Assembly (NCBI RefSeq): GCF_003664035.1
Contig: NZ_RCCK01000010.1
Coordinates: forward strand, 558,001-622,000
DNA length: 64,000 nt
Direction: 5' to 3'
Origin: Pedobacter alluvionis
GTDB lineage: Bacteria; Bacteroidota; Bacteroidia; Sphingobacteriales; Sphingobacteriaceae
Notes under the pieces: generated by a model
The model's database searches: none
What the model was told of the DNA's origin: nothing
The model's input: the letters and a program-made list of their open reading frames with translations, nothing else
Shown: piece after piece, positions 51,432 through 60,575 of the stretch
How the letters are laid out: each line of letters starts with the position of its first letter
Numbering within the stretch: the stretch's first letter is position 1
Translations under genes and position numbers: made by a program

Positions 51432-51517
51432 ATAATCCCAACCCTTTAAAATATTATCCCAATGCTTTTTTTTGCAATAAAAGGTGTTGATCCTTAAATT
51501 GTAGAGGTTGGGATAAT
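51432..51517. promoter_or_regulatory. Candidate LytTR operator boxes
   Basis: AT(A/T)ATCCCAA occurs at 51432-51441 and 51453-51462, exactly 21 bases apart. Its exact reverse complement TTGGGATAAT is at 51508-51517. LytTR regulators bind pairs of short direct repeats with centres about 21-22 bases apart. The location, between the divergent barrel gene and the LytS/LytTR genes, supports control of both. Confidence 0.65.
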
Positions 51518-51577
51518 TATTTGCCGGTTTGGAATAAGAAAATAGGCAGTTAAAAAAGCTTTACATAGTTTTAGACC

Positions 51578-52585
51578 ATGAAAACAATAAACACCATTTC
51601 CATCCATATTCTTTGCTGGATACTCGTATTAGGCTATTTTTATGGTGGTTATTTAATTGATGGTACAACATTTATCAAGGCCGCTTTGAGTATCTCTATG
51701 AATTTTATACAAGTGATAGAGTTCTACATCTGTTACTTATGGGTATATCCAAGATTTTTGAAAAAGAATAAAGTACTTCAGTTAATTGGTGGCATTTTGT
51801 TTACCATCGGGGTATTTATTGCACTTAGGTATTTAATAGAAGAAGTGCTTTTTTTAAAATGGCTTGGTTTTCATAACTACGACGACGGTACAACTGCCTG
51901 GGAATACATCTCAGATAATATTTATTGGAGTATTGGGTTCATTGTAACACCGGCTGCGGTTTATGGTATTGAGCAGAGTTTTAAATCGGAGCAGATGCAT
52001 AGAAAACTTAAAGAAGAAGTGGTTAAAGCAGAACTCTCATTTCTCAAATCGCAGATCAATCCACACTTTCTGTATAATACTTTAAATTATGTTTATTCCC
52101 TGGCTATTCCCGTTTCTGATAAACTGGCCAATGCTATTTTGCGTTTATCAGATTTAATGCGGTATACACTGAACGATAGCCCGGATGGCAAAGTAAGTTT
52201 AGATAAGGAAGTGGAATATCTTGAGAGTTATGTGGCATTATTTAAAATGCGTTTTGAACCCAAATTTTATGTTGACTTTACGGCCGAGGGCATTGCCAAT
52301 CAAAAAATAGCTTCGCTGATATTGATCCCTTTTGTTGAAAATGCTTTTAAACATGGTGTGGTGACTGATGAAGCTCAGCCAGTACGTATTAAACTCAAAG
52401 TACAGAACAAAAGATTAAGTTTCGAGGTAAGCAATAAGATCAGTCACGCACAAAAAGACCACTCAAGCGGTGTAGGTATGGTGAATATTCACCGTAGGTT
52501 AGATTTGATTTATCCCGAAAAACATGAGTTATTGATTTCTAATAACGGCAATACCTATAAAAGTACTTTGATCTTAAATCTGTAA
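51578..52585 (+). CDS. LytS-type membrane sensor histidine kinase
   Basis: A 335-residue kinase with four N-terminal membrane helices (about 8-25, 35-58, 66-88 and 112-130). A linker leads to the His_kinase domain, where FLKSQINPHFLYNTLNYVYS holds the phospho-accepting H163. The ATPase part shows PFVENAFKHG and SSGVGMVNIHRRL. It is the usual Bacteroidota two-component partner of a LytTR response regulator, encoded 77 bases downstream. The signal is unknown. ATG at 51578. Confidence 0.93.
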   Translation: MKTINTISIHILCWILVLGYFYGGYLIDGTTFIKAALSISMNFIQVIEFYICYLWVYPRFLKKNKVLQLIGGILFTIGVFIALRYLIEEVLFLKWLGFHNYDDGTTAWEYISDNIYWSIGFIVTPAAVYGIEQSFKSEQMHRKLKEEVVKAELSFLKSQINPHFLYNTLNYVYSLAIPVSDKLANAILRLSDLMRYTLNDSPDGKVSLDKEVEYLESYVALFKMRFEPKFYVDFTAEGIANQKIASLILIPFVENAFKHGVVTDEAQPVRIKLKVQNKRLSFEVSNKISHAQKDHSSGVGMVNIHRRLDLIYPEKHELLISNNGNTYKSTLILNL

Positions 52586-52662
52586 TGAATAATTTGTATC
52601 ATTGAAACTATTCTAACATTAATTCAAGCTAATCGCCAACCCCTAACCGCTAAACCCTAACC

Positions 52663-53397
52663 ATGATCCGTTGCCTTGCTGTTGATGATGAATCTTACGC
52701 TTCAGATATTATTGCTGCTTTTATTAATAAAACCCCTTTTTTAGAATTGGTTGGGACCACTACAAATGCTTTTGAAGCCCTTAATCTGGTTCAGGAGGGT
52801 AAGGTTGATCTCGTTTTTTTAGACATACAGATGCCGGAATTAACCGGGATCCAGTTTTTGAAAATCTGTGGCGGTAAATGCAAAGTAATTTTAACCACGG
52901 CTTATCCAGAATATGCTTTAGAAGGCTTTGATCTTGATGTGGTAGATTATCTGCTTAAACCGATCTCTTACGAGCGTTTTTATAAGGCAGCTACGAAAGC
53001 GCAACAGATTTTAATGCCTGTGGCACCTGTACAACAAGAAGTAGTTATTCAGCAGGTAACACAGGGGAATGATTTTATTTTTATCAAGGGCGATACCAAG
53101 AACAAGTTTATCAAGGTTAATTATGAAGACATTCTCTACATAGAGGGGTTGAAAAACTATGTTTCGGTGTATACCGCCAGCCAAAGGATTGTGACTTACC
53201 AGGCACTGCGTGAGCTGGAAACCGAACTGCCGCAACCGCCTTTTTACCGCATCCATAAATCTTATATTATTTCTATTGAAAAGATTAAGATGATAGATGG
53301 AAATACCGTTTATATTAACGATCAGGCTATTCCAATTGGGGAAACCTATAAGGAAGAGTTTTTTAAAGTGGTGAGGGAAGGGAAGAAGGGTGGTTAA
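52663..53397 (+). CDS. LytTR family response regulator
   Basis: A 244-residue regulator with a receiver domain (about 1-120, phospho-acceptor D54 in VFLDIQMPELTG, conserved K at about 97 in DYLLKPISYERF). The LytTR DNA-binding domain (about 134-238) contains DILYIEGLKNYVSVYT and FYRIHKSYIISIEKIKMIDGNTVYI. It is the cognate partner of the LytS-like kinase encoded just before. It should bind the boxes at 51432-51517 as a dimer. ATG at 52663. Confidence 0.94.
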   Translation: MIRCLAVDDESYASDIIAAFINKTPFLELVGTTTNAFEALNLVQEGKVDLVFLDIQMPELTGIQFLKICGGKCKVILTTAYPEYALEGFDLDVVDYLLKPISYERFYKAATKAQQILMPVAPVQQEVVIQQVTQGNDFIFIKGDTKNKFIKVNYEDILYIEGLKNYVSVYTASQRIVTYQALRELETELPQPPFYRIHKSYIISIEKIKMIDGNTVYINDQAIPIGETYKEEFFKVVREGKKGG

Positions 53398-53920
53398 AGG
53401 AACAGTTAAATATTGTTGAATTGTTAGATTGTTGGGATTGATCTCTGGTAAACCATTTTCTATCTTTATGTTCTTAATCCCTTAATTGTAGAAAGATAGC
53501 TAAAGTAAATTCCGTGTAATCTGTGTTTCCGTGGCAAAAAAATGGTTTAGATAGATTCTGAAATAAATTCAGAATGACTCCTCTCTTGTTTATCATCCAT
53601 GTAAATTTGTGTTTCCGTGGCAAAAAAAATAGCCTGATAAATCAATCTATTGGCTCTCTGGTTAGTTTTTACAATTCAATAATAAAGCAATTCAACAATC
53701 AATTAACCAGTAACAATTCTCACCAGTTTTCAGTTGGAAAATTGCAGATAACAATTTAGCAATCTAACAATTTTAGCAATTACCACGGTACATTAAACCA
53801 GTTTCAACAATTAACCGATTAAACCAACTAATGATTAACCAATCTTGTGCACAAATTCTCCCCAATATTTCTTCTGTTTTCTTTAAGTTTGCTGCGTAAA
53901 GATTAAAATCAAAAATCACC
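53398..53920. repeat. Intergenic region with dispersed 'TTTCCGTGGC' repeats
   Basis: Two related pieces, at 53507-53545 and 53595-53629, share TGTGTTTCCGTGGCAAAAAA; the second also repeats part of the flank. A large AT-rich tail with many 'caattaacc/ttaattg' words precedes the MazG gene. The 61-codon frame at 53574 is built from this and is not called. A TAAGTTTG -7-like box is at 53884-53891. Confidence 0.5.
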
Positions 53921-54388
53921 ATGCAAGAAACCAATTCGCTAAACCAGGTTGCAGAATTTCACACTACCTTTAAACATCCTATTTTAGAAAGTCCGGTTAT
54001 TCCTTCAAAGCAGAGAGCCAATTTGCGCATATCGCTTTTAGCCGAAGAGCTGAAAGAATTACAGGAAGCCGTAGAAAATGATGATCTGGTAGAAGTTGCC
54101 GATGCCCTTTGCGATTTGCAATATGTTTTGGCCGGTGCCATCCACGAGTTTGGTTTGGGAGGAAAATTTAAGACTTTATTTGATGAAGTCCACCGTTCTA
54201 ATATGAGCAAAGCCTGCAAAACCGTAGAAGAAGCTGAACAAACTATCCAGTTTTACTTAGATAAAGACCAGACTGAATCTTACTATAAAGAAATCGACGG
54301 GTTGTTTCTGGTGTTCAGAAAATCTGACGATAAGACCTTAAAATCGATCAATTATTCTCCGGCAGATTTAAAATCACATTTGGTTTAA
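53921..54388 (+). CDS. MazG-like nucleotide pyrophosphohydrolase
   Basis: A 155-residue all-alpha NTP pyrophosphatase. The metal-binding pattern EExxE...ExxD is visible as AEELKELQEA (E42, E43, E46) and EVADALCDLQYV (E58, D61, D65). It may hydrolyse non-canonical nucleoside triphosphates. The C-terminal part YYKEIDGLFLVFRKSDDKTLKSINY resembles the extension seen in Bacteroidota members. Its start follows a long repeat-rich region. It may be cotranscribed with the hydrolase encoded 18 bases downstream. Confidence 0.9.
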   Translation: MQETNSLNQVAEFHTTFKHPILESPVIPSKQRANLRISLLAEELKELQEAVENDDLVEVADALCDLQYVLAGAIHEFGLGGKFKTLFDEVHRSNMSKACKTVEEAEQTIQFYLDKDQTESYYKEIDGLFLVFRKSDDKTLKSINYSPADLKSHLV

Positions 54389-54406
54389 CCCATAAATAAG
54401 CTCGAA

Positions 54407-55258
54407 TTGAAAAGACTAAAACAGATTGCAAACGAGCTGAAATTGACACAGGCAAATCCTGATGCAGCTTTAATGCGTGAGTTTATTTTTTACTCACCCA
54501 AAATGCCATTACGCCTACATCAGGAACAGCTTATTGCTGTATCAAAACAGTTTAGTCTCCAGGTTTTTGATACTTATTTCACCAATAACGAAGTAAGCAT
54601 TAACTGTTTTAGTTGGGGAAATGGAAAACGTAAAGTTTTACTTACGCATGGATGGGCCTCAAAAGCTTTAGACTTTTATGAGTTAATTATTGAACTCCTG
54701 AAAATAGATGACCTGGAAATTATCGCTTTTGATGCACCGGGTAACGGAAGTTCAATCTCTGAATTTTCCAACCTGATGTTATATGCCGATTCGGTAAAAT
54801 CTATTTCCTTAAATTATGCGCAGCCTGATGTTCTGATCGGACATTCGCTTGGTGGCATGGCCAACGTAATTGCTTTACAGGAATTAGGAATAACTCCCGA
54901 TCTGTTGATCAGCATTGCGCCATTAATCAGACTGAAAGAAAACTTCGAGCAAAGTTTGGATTCGGTGAACATTGGTGCAAAACACCAGGAGATCTTCTTT
55001 TATAATTTTGCTCAAGAATTCCCTGTTCCTGCCAGCCACTTTAACCTGACCGAACTTTATCAGCTAAGTCCGGAGCTTGATCATTTTCTTGCATTCGATC
55101 CTGCTGATCATATCTCGCCATATTTATTTCTTAAAGAATTTTTGGATAAATATCCTGCCATCAACTCAAAATCATTCGAAGATGTAGGACATTACAAAAT
55201 CCTCAGATCTATTAATGTGATCGAAGATATTGTGCAGAAAATATCGTCATTGATATAA
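54407..55258 (+). CDS. Alpha/beta hydrolase
   Basis: A 283-residue alpha/beta hydrolase with the oxyanion-hole LLTHGWAS (about 78-85), the nucleophile elbow GHSLGG (S147), and a likely catalytic His in EDVGHYKIL near 267. The acid residue may be D254 or nearby. It is predicted to hydrolyse an ester or amide. The start is TTG at 54407 (TTGAAAAG), 18 bases after the MazG-like stop. Substrate unknown. Confidence 0.9.
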   Translation: MKRLKQIANELKLTQANPDAALMREFIFYSPKMPLRLHQEQLIAVSKQFSLQVFDTYFTNNEVSINCFSWGNGKRKVLLTHGWASKALDFYELIIELLKIDDLEIIAFDAPGNGSSISEFSNLMLYADSVKSISLNYAQPDVLIGHSLGGMANVIALQELGITPDLLISIAPLIRLKENFEQSLDSVNIGAKHQEIFFYNFAQEFPVPASHFNLTELYQLSPELDHFLAFDPADHISPYLFLKEFLDKYPAINSKSFEDVGHYKILRSINVIEDIVQKISSLI

Positions 55259-55657
55259 GGGATCGTCCTTTCGACCGTAGTGGAGAAATCTATATCTAAA
55301 AATTACCACCAATAAATCTTACATGTTCTCAGGTAGCTTAGGTGGTCAAACAAAAAATGAAGCTATATTTTTTTCCATGAGAAGCGTTGTCAACTTTAAT
55401 AGCAAATACGCTAGAAAGTTGACAACGCTAATACTATTCACTTGATATTCACTAGGTGTCAGATGATAACATCTTACACCACTCAAAAATCGGAAATGCA
55501 CTAAGACTCGTTTTTTTGCTACACTATTGCTTCCGATCTCCGGACTTATCTAATTCCATCATCCATTTTACGTCTTCCATCTCTCATCCATAACAGTGCA
55601 TAACAGTTAAAATTACTGTATATTCTATTTTAGAGCAACCAAATATATTAATAGCGC
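55259..55657. repeat. Intergenic region with several repeat families
   Basis: Bases 55262-55292 are one half of the CGTC(C/A)TTTCGACCGTAGTGG repeat. Bases 55333-55350 carry CAGGTAGCTTAGGTGGTCAA, an inverted match to the 'accacctaagccacctta' words near 43900. Bases 55383-55429 are a GTTGTCAAC palindrome (listed). Near 55558-55590 are CATCATCCAT/TCTTCCATCTC words. The rhamnose operon promoter must lie in the last 100 bases; no operator is evident. Confidence 0.55.
55383..55429. repeat. GTTGTCAAC palindrome, copy 3
   Basis: AGCGTTGTCAACTT (55383-55396) and AAGTTGACAACGCT (55416-55429) are exact complements of each other over 14 bases. The outer bases (AGC/GCT) differ from copies 1 and 2 but co-vary within the stem. 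Confidence 0.8.
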
Positions 55658-56752
55658 ATGCAAGCAATTTTAGGTGTAATTTTTCATTTCTTCGGCGGCT
55701 TTGCCTCTGGAAGTTTTTATATTCCATACAAAAAAGTTAAAGGTTGGGCCTGGGAAAGTTACTGGATTGTTGGGGGAATCTTCTCCTGGTTAATCGTTCC
55801 GCCACTTGCCGCTTATTTAACCATCCCTAATTTTACGGCAATTATCACTAGTACCAACGGTAGCATTTTATGGTTAACCTATTTTTTTGGTGTGCTTTGG
55901 GGTATCGGTGGCTTAACCTATGGTTTAGGCGTTCGTTATCTGGGCGTATCGTTAGGAAGTAGTATCATTTTAGGACTTTGTATGGTTCTGGGTTCAATCC
56001 TGCCATCTATTTACTTCGATTTTTTTCCGCAGGCCGGTAAAGATACTTTTACCATGTTTCTACATACCGATTGGGGCCGTATGGTATTGCTTGGGCTTTT
56101 GGTTTGTGTTGTTGGGATTATCATCTGTGGTAAAGCAGGTATGATGAAAGAAAAGGAAATGAAATCTGGCATTACCGATCCGCATGGGATGGAGGTAAAA
56201 ACAGAATATAAATTCGGACTTGGTTTATTCGTAGGGATTGTTTCGGGTGTTTTAAGTGCCTGTTTCAATTTCGGTATCGAGGCCGGAAAACCAATGGCTG
56301 ATGCAGCGAATGCCATCTGGAAAGCAGCAAATCCTGCTGAAACCGGTAATTTTTTATTCCAGAATAACGTTACTTATGTAATTGTGCTTTGGGGAGGTTT
56401 AACTACCAACTTTATCTGGTGTATGGTATTAAATGCAAGGAATAAAACATTTGGTGATTATACCAATGCAAAAACACCGTTATTAAAAAACTATATTTTT
56501 TCTGCCCTGGCAGGTACTACCTGGTTCTTACAGTTTTTTTTCTACGGTATGGGCGAAAGTAAAATGGGCAATGGTGCCAGTTCATGGATTCTGCACATGG
56601 CCTTTATCATCCTCATCGCCAATATATGGGGCCTGGTATTAAAAGAGTGGAAAGGTGTATCAAGAAAAACGTTGACTACTGTTTTGGCGGGTATTTTAAC
56701 CATCATCATTTCGGTACTCATTGTGGGTTATGGTAATTCAATTAAAGGTTAA
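55658..56752 (+). CDS. rhaT: L-rhamnose/proton symporter
   Basis: A 364-residue membrane transporter of the RhaT family with about ten helices. Typical sequence: VIFHFFGGFASGSFYIPYKK at the N-terminus, the GWAWESYWIVGGIFSWLIVPP segment, and WILHMAFIILIANIWGL near the end. It imports L-rhamnose with a proton. It is the first gene of the rhamnose operon, 28 bases before the aldolase-dehydrogenase gene. ATG at 55658. The upstream region has repeats but no clear operator. Confidence 0.95.
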   Translation: MQAILGVIFHFFGGFASGSFYIPYKKVKGWAWESYWIVGGIFSWLIVPPLAAYLTIPNFTAIITSTNGSILWLTYFFGVLWGIGGLTYGLGVRYLGVSLGSSIILGLCMVLGSILPSIYFDFFPQAGKDTFTMFLHTDWGRMVLLGLLVCVVGIIICGKAGMMKEKEMKSGITDPHGMEVKTEYKFGLGLFVGIVSGVLSACFNFGIEAGKPMADAANAIWKAANPAETGNFLFQNNVTYVIVLWGGLTTNFIWCMVLNARNKTFGDYTNAKTPLLKNYIFSALAGTTWFLQFFFYGMGESKMGNGASSWILHMAFIILIANIWGLVLKEWKGVSRKTLTTVLAGILTIIISVLIVGYGNSIKG

Positions 56753-56780
56753 TAAATAAAAATTTAAATAGAATATAAGA

Positions 56781-58901
56781 ATGTCAATCGATACGAAAAG
56801 TTATAAGCACGTAAGCTATCTATGGGATGAAGAGGAAGCCGCAAAACTGGCTGGAGATGAAGTTGCCCTATTAATTTATCGCTCTAATTTATTGGGTGCA
56901 GATTTACGCTTAACCAATTATGGAGGTGGAAATACCTCGTGTAAAGTATTGGAAAAAGATCCGCTTACCGGTTTAGAAACCGAAGTGATGTGGGTAAAAG
57001 GTTCGGGCGGCGATTTAGGTACTTTAAAGAAAAGTGGCCTCGCAGCATTATATGTTGATCGTTTACGCAGCTTGAAAAATATTTATCGTGGGGTAGAACA
57101 TGAAGATGAAATGGTTGAACTGTTTAACCACTGCATTTTCGATTTAAGTTCTAAAGCACCATCAATCGATACGCCTTTGCATGGTTTCCTGCCATTTGCG
57201 CATATCGATCACCTGCACCCCGATGCGGCAATTGCTATCGCGGCGGCTAAAGACGGTAAAAAAATTACCGAAGAATTATTTGGAGGAACAATTGGCTGGG
57301 TGGAATGGAAAAAACCAGGTTTTGAACTGGGACTACAATTAAAACAGTGTTTAGATGAAAATCCGGGTATCCGTGGCATTATGCTGGGCTCACATGGTTT
57401 GTTTACCTGGGGAGATACCGCTTACGAAAGTTACCTGAATACATTAGAAGTAATCGAAATCTGTTCTGAATACCTAAGTCAAAATTATGGTAAAAAAGGC
57501 CCTGTTTTTGGTGGACAAAAGATTGAAAGTGCAGCAGCAAATCAGCGTAAACAACAGGCTGCTGCTTTAGCCCCTGTTTTGCGTGGTTTATGTTCTTCTA
57601 AACAGCACATGATCGGTCATTTTACAGATGATAGCCGCGTTTTAGAATTTATCAATTCTAATGATCTGGATCGCCTTGCTCCAATGGGAACCAGTTGTCC
57701 CGATCACTTTTTGAGAACTAAAATCAGTCCGCTGGTTTTAACACTAGAAAGTAATGCAGATTTATCAGATGTTAAGGCGCTAAAAGAAACATTGGAGCCT
57801 GCTTTTGAGGCTTATAGAGCAATGTATACGGCTTATTATGAAGCCTGTAAACATCCAAATAGTCCGGCTATCCGGGATACCAATCCGGTGGTTATTTTAT
57901 ATCCTGGAATCGGCATGTTTACCTTCTCTAAAGATAAACAGACCGCAAGGGTTGCTGCAGAATTCTATATTAATGCCATTAACGTAATGAAAGGTGCTGA
58001 GGCCGTTTCAGAATATACTTCGTTACCACACCAGGAAGCTTTTAATATAGAATATTGGTTGTTGGAAGAAGCGAAATTACAGCGTATGCCAAAACCAAAG
58101 CCTTTAACAGGAAAAATTGCCCTGATTACAGGTAGTGCGGGTGGCATCGGTAAGGCGATTGCTAAAAAGTTTGTTGCAGAAGGTGGTGTGGTGATCTTAA
58201 ATGATATGAATGCCGAACGTTTGGAAGAAGCAGGTAAAGAGTTTGCAAACCTTTATGGCAAGGATTCTTATAGCACTGCAATTCTGGATGTAACCAGCGA
58301 AAACGATATTAAACAAGCTTTCGATGCTGCTGCTTTGGCTTTTGGTGGGGTAGATATTATTGTTAACAACGCAGGTTTATCAATTTCTAAAACCATTGCT
58401 GATCACACCGAAAAAGATTGGGATTTATTATATAATGTTTTGGTAAAAGGTCAGTTCTTTATTACCCAGGCTGCAACAAATACGATGCAAAAGCAGAATA
58501 TTGGTGGCGATATCATTAATATTGTAAGTAAGAACGCCCTGGTAAGCGGACCTAACAATGCCGGTTATGGTAGTGCAAAAGCAGCGCAGCTACATTTAAG
58601 CAGGTTAAACGCTGCTGAATTGGGTGCCGATAATATCCGTGTAAATGTGGTTAACCCTGATGCTGTAATCAGCGATAGCAATATCTGGGCAGGCGGTTGG
58701 GCAGAAGGCCGTGCAAAAGCTTATGGAATTACCGTTGCAGAACTACCGGCTTATTACGCCAAACGTACCTTATTGAACCAGATCATATTACCGGATGATA
58801 TTGCCAATGCCTGTTTCGCCTTTGTAGGTGGCTTGCTGCAAAAATCAACAGGAAATGTTTTAAATGTTGATGGTGGAGTAGCTATGGCATTTGTGAGATA
58901 A
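56781..58901 (+). CDS. rhaE: Bifunctional rhamnulose-1-phosphate aldolase / short-chain dehydrogenase
   Basis: A 706-residue fusion. The N-terminal class II aldolase part (about 25-240) includes GGGNTSCKV and GSHGLFTWG with conserved histidines for a metal. The C-terminal SDR part (about 440-706) has ITGSAGGIGKAI, NNAGLSISK and YGSAK. It cleaves rhamnulose-1-phosphate to dihydroxyacetone phosphate and L-lactaldehyde, which the dehydrogenase part converts further. This arrangement is typical of Bacteroidota, Bacillus and rhizobia, and differs from the separate enzymes of E. coli. Followed by 378 bases of repeat DNA. ATG at 56781. Confidence 0.93.
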   Translation: MSIDTKSYKHVSYLWDEEEAAKLAGDEVALLIYRSNLLGADLRLTNYGGGNTSCKVLEKDPLTGLETEVMWVKGSGGDLGTLKKSGLAALYVDRLRSLKNIYRGVEHEDEMVELFNHCIFDLSSKAPSIDTPLHGFLPFAHIDHLHPDAAIAIAAAKDGKKITEELFGGTIGWVEWKKPGFELGLQLKQCLDENPGIRGIMLGSHGLFTWGDTAYESYLNTLEVIEICSEYLSQNYGKKGPVFGGQKIESAAANQRKQQAAALAPVLRGLCSSKQHMIGHFTDDSRVLEFINSNDLDRLAPMGTSCPDHFLRTKISPLVLTLESNADLSDVKALKETLEPAFEAYRAMYTAYYEACKHPNSPAIRDTNPVVILYPGIGMFTFSKDKQTARVAAEFYINAINVMKGAEAVSEYTSLPHQEAFNIEYWLLEEAKLQRMPKPKPLTGKIALITGSAGGIGKAIAKKFVAEGGVVILNDMNAERLEEAGKEFANLYGKDSYSTAILDVTSENDIKQAFDAAALAFGGVDIIVNNAGLSISKTIADHTEKDWDLLYNVLVKGQFFITQAATNTMQKQNIGGDIINIVSKNALVSGPNNAGYGSAKAAQLHLSRLNAAELGADNIRVNVVNPDAVISDSNIWAGGWAEGRAKAYGITVAELPAYYAKRTLLNQIILPDDIANACFAFVGGLLQKSTGNVLNVDGGVAMAFVR

Positions 58902-59279
58902 TACAAAGAGAAATAATAACAATTTGTTCCTCGGTCTGTGTCCCCACAGGCCGAAACGAATAATTAAATTAATGGTCTGTGGGGACACAGACCACGGCGG
59001 TAAGAGTAGAACGAATTAAAAAATATTAACCACAGATAAAAAAGATTCACACAGATACAAAATCCGTGTTTATCTGTGTGAATCCGTGGCTAAAAAAGAT
59101 GTGTTAATGGCACACTGACCATGGCAAAAAAATAAGTTTTTTAAGTTGTTTAACCGGTCTATGCCTGGCACAGACCGAAATGACTGTAATTTTATAATCG
59201 TCCTCGTTTGAAACGAGGATGAGCGAGAATGGCGATTGTATCGCCACAATGATTAACCTAACAAAAACCAAATATTCTT
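58902..59279. repeat. Intergenic region with two large inverted repeats
   Basis: GGTCTGTGTCCCCACAGG (58933-58950) is inverted in GGTCTGTGGGGACACAGACC (58974-58993). A second hairpin pairs CCACAGAT plus ATTCACACAGATA (59030-59057) with TATCTGTGTGAATCCGTGG (59071-59089). Both belong to the CACAG/CTGTG family. No gene is visible; they split the rhamnose operon and may attenuate it. Confidence 0.75.
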
Positions 59280-60560
59280 ATGAATATCGAGCAGAACCAG
59301 ATAGAAAAACATAACGACTCCCTTTTAACCTCGCATCAGCGTAAACTTTCATTTCTAAAAGAAGATTGGTCACAAGTTGACCTGGAAAGCGTAATCCAGA
59401 AATTGGTCGATTTTCAAATTGCCATTCCAAGCTGGGCATTAGGTACAGGTGGCACACGTTTTGGCCGCTTTGCCATTACAGGTGGTGAACCACGTACCAT
59501 TGAAGAAAAAATTGAAGATGTTGGTCTGCTACATGGCCTTAACGGAGCAAGTGGCGCAATTTCGCTTCACATTCCCTGGGATATCCCTCAAAATGCAGAA
59601 GCGTTAAAAACTTTGGCATCAGGCTACGGTTTAAAATTCGACGCCATGAACTCAAATACCTTTCAAGATCAGAAAGGTGCTGCACATAGCTATAAATTCG
59701 GTTCATTGCAGAATGTAAATAAAGATATCCGCAAGCAAGCCATTGAGCATAATATAGAAGTAATTAAACATGGTATTGCTTTAGGATCTGATGCATTAAC
59801 CGTTTGGCTAGCCGATGGTTCTTGTTTCCCTGGTCAGCTTAATTTTCGTAAAGCTTTCGAGAATACCTTAGAAAGTCTTCAGGAGATCTATTCAGCACTG
59901 CCGGAAGATTGGAAAATGTTTGTGGAGTATAAAGCCTTCGAACCTAACTTTTACTCAACTACGGTTGGCGATTGGGGACAATCACTGTTATACGCCAGTA
60001 AACTGGGTAAAAAGGCCTATACTTTGGTCGATTTAGGCCATCATTTGCCAAATGCAAACATCGAGCAGATTGTGGCTTTATTGTTAATGGAAGGGAAATT
60101 GGGTGGTTTCCATTTCAACGATTCTAAATATGGCGATGATGATTTAACGGCCGGAAGCATTAAACCATACCAATTGTTTCTGATTTTTAATGAGTTGGTA
60201 GAAGGTATGGATGCAAAGGGAATGAACCATGCAAAAGATTTGGGTTGGATGATCGATGCTTCACACAATGTGAAAGATCCATTAGAGGATTTATTGCAAT
60301 CTGTTGAAGCCATTATGATTGCCTATGCACAGGCTTTATTAGTTGATCGAAAAGCATTAAACGAAGCACAGAACAATAACGACGTGGCAAAAGCACAGGA
60401 AATTTTGCAAAATACTTTCCGGAGCGATTTAAGGGCTTTAGTAGCCGAAGCCAGATTAAGAGTTGGAGCAGCTTTATCACCAATCGCTTTATACCGCGGT
60501 TTAGAAGTTAGAAACAAGTTAGTTAATCACCGCGGAAATACTGTTGCCACAGGTTTGTAA
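59280..60560 (+). CDS. rhaI: L-rhamnose isomerase (TIM-barrel, rhizobial/Pseudomonas type)
   Basis: A 426-residue TIM-barrel sugar isomerase that converts L-rhamnose to L-rhamnulose. Family marks: VDFQIAIPSWALGTGGTRFG near the N-terminus, LWLADGS-like TVWLADGSCFPGQ, the metal-site segments VEYKAFEPNF and DLGHHLPNANIEQ, and GGFHFNDSKYGDDD. This is the rhizobial type, unlike E. coli RhaA. It lies inside the rhamnose operon, 15 bases before the kinase gene. ATG at 59280. Confidence 0.93.
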   Translation: MNIEQNQIEKHNDSLLTSHQRKLSFLKEDWSQVDLESVIQKLVDFQIAIPSWALGTGGTRFGRFAITGGEPRTIEEKIEDVGLLHGLNGASGAISLHIPWDIPQNAEALKTLASGYGLKFDAMNSNTFQDQKGAAHSYKFGSLQNVNKDIRKQAIEHNIEVIKHGIALGSDALTVWLADGSCFPGQLNFRKAFENTLESLQEIYSALPEDWKMFVEYKAFEPNFYSTTVGDWGQSLLYASKLGKKAYTLVDLGHHLPNANIEQIVALLLMEGKLGGFHFNDSKYGDDDLTAGSIKPYQLFLIFNELVEGMDAKGMNHAKDLGWMIDASHNVKDPLEDLLQSVEAIMIAYAQALLVDRKALNEAQNNNDVAKAQEILQNTFRSDLRALVAEARLRVGAALSPIALYRGLEVRNKLVNHRGNTVATGL

Positions 60561-60575
60561 ATAGAGAGATAGAAA

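Noticed and set aside
53574..53759. Plus-strand open frame of 61 codons
   Set aside because: It is built from the TTTCCGTGGC repeat and low-complexity sequence.
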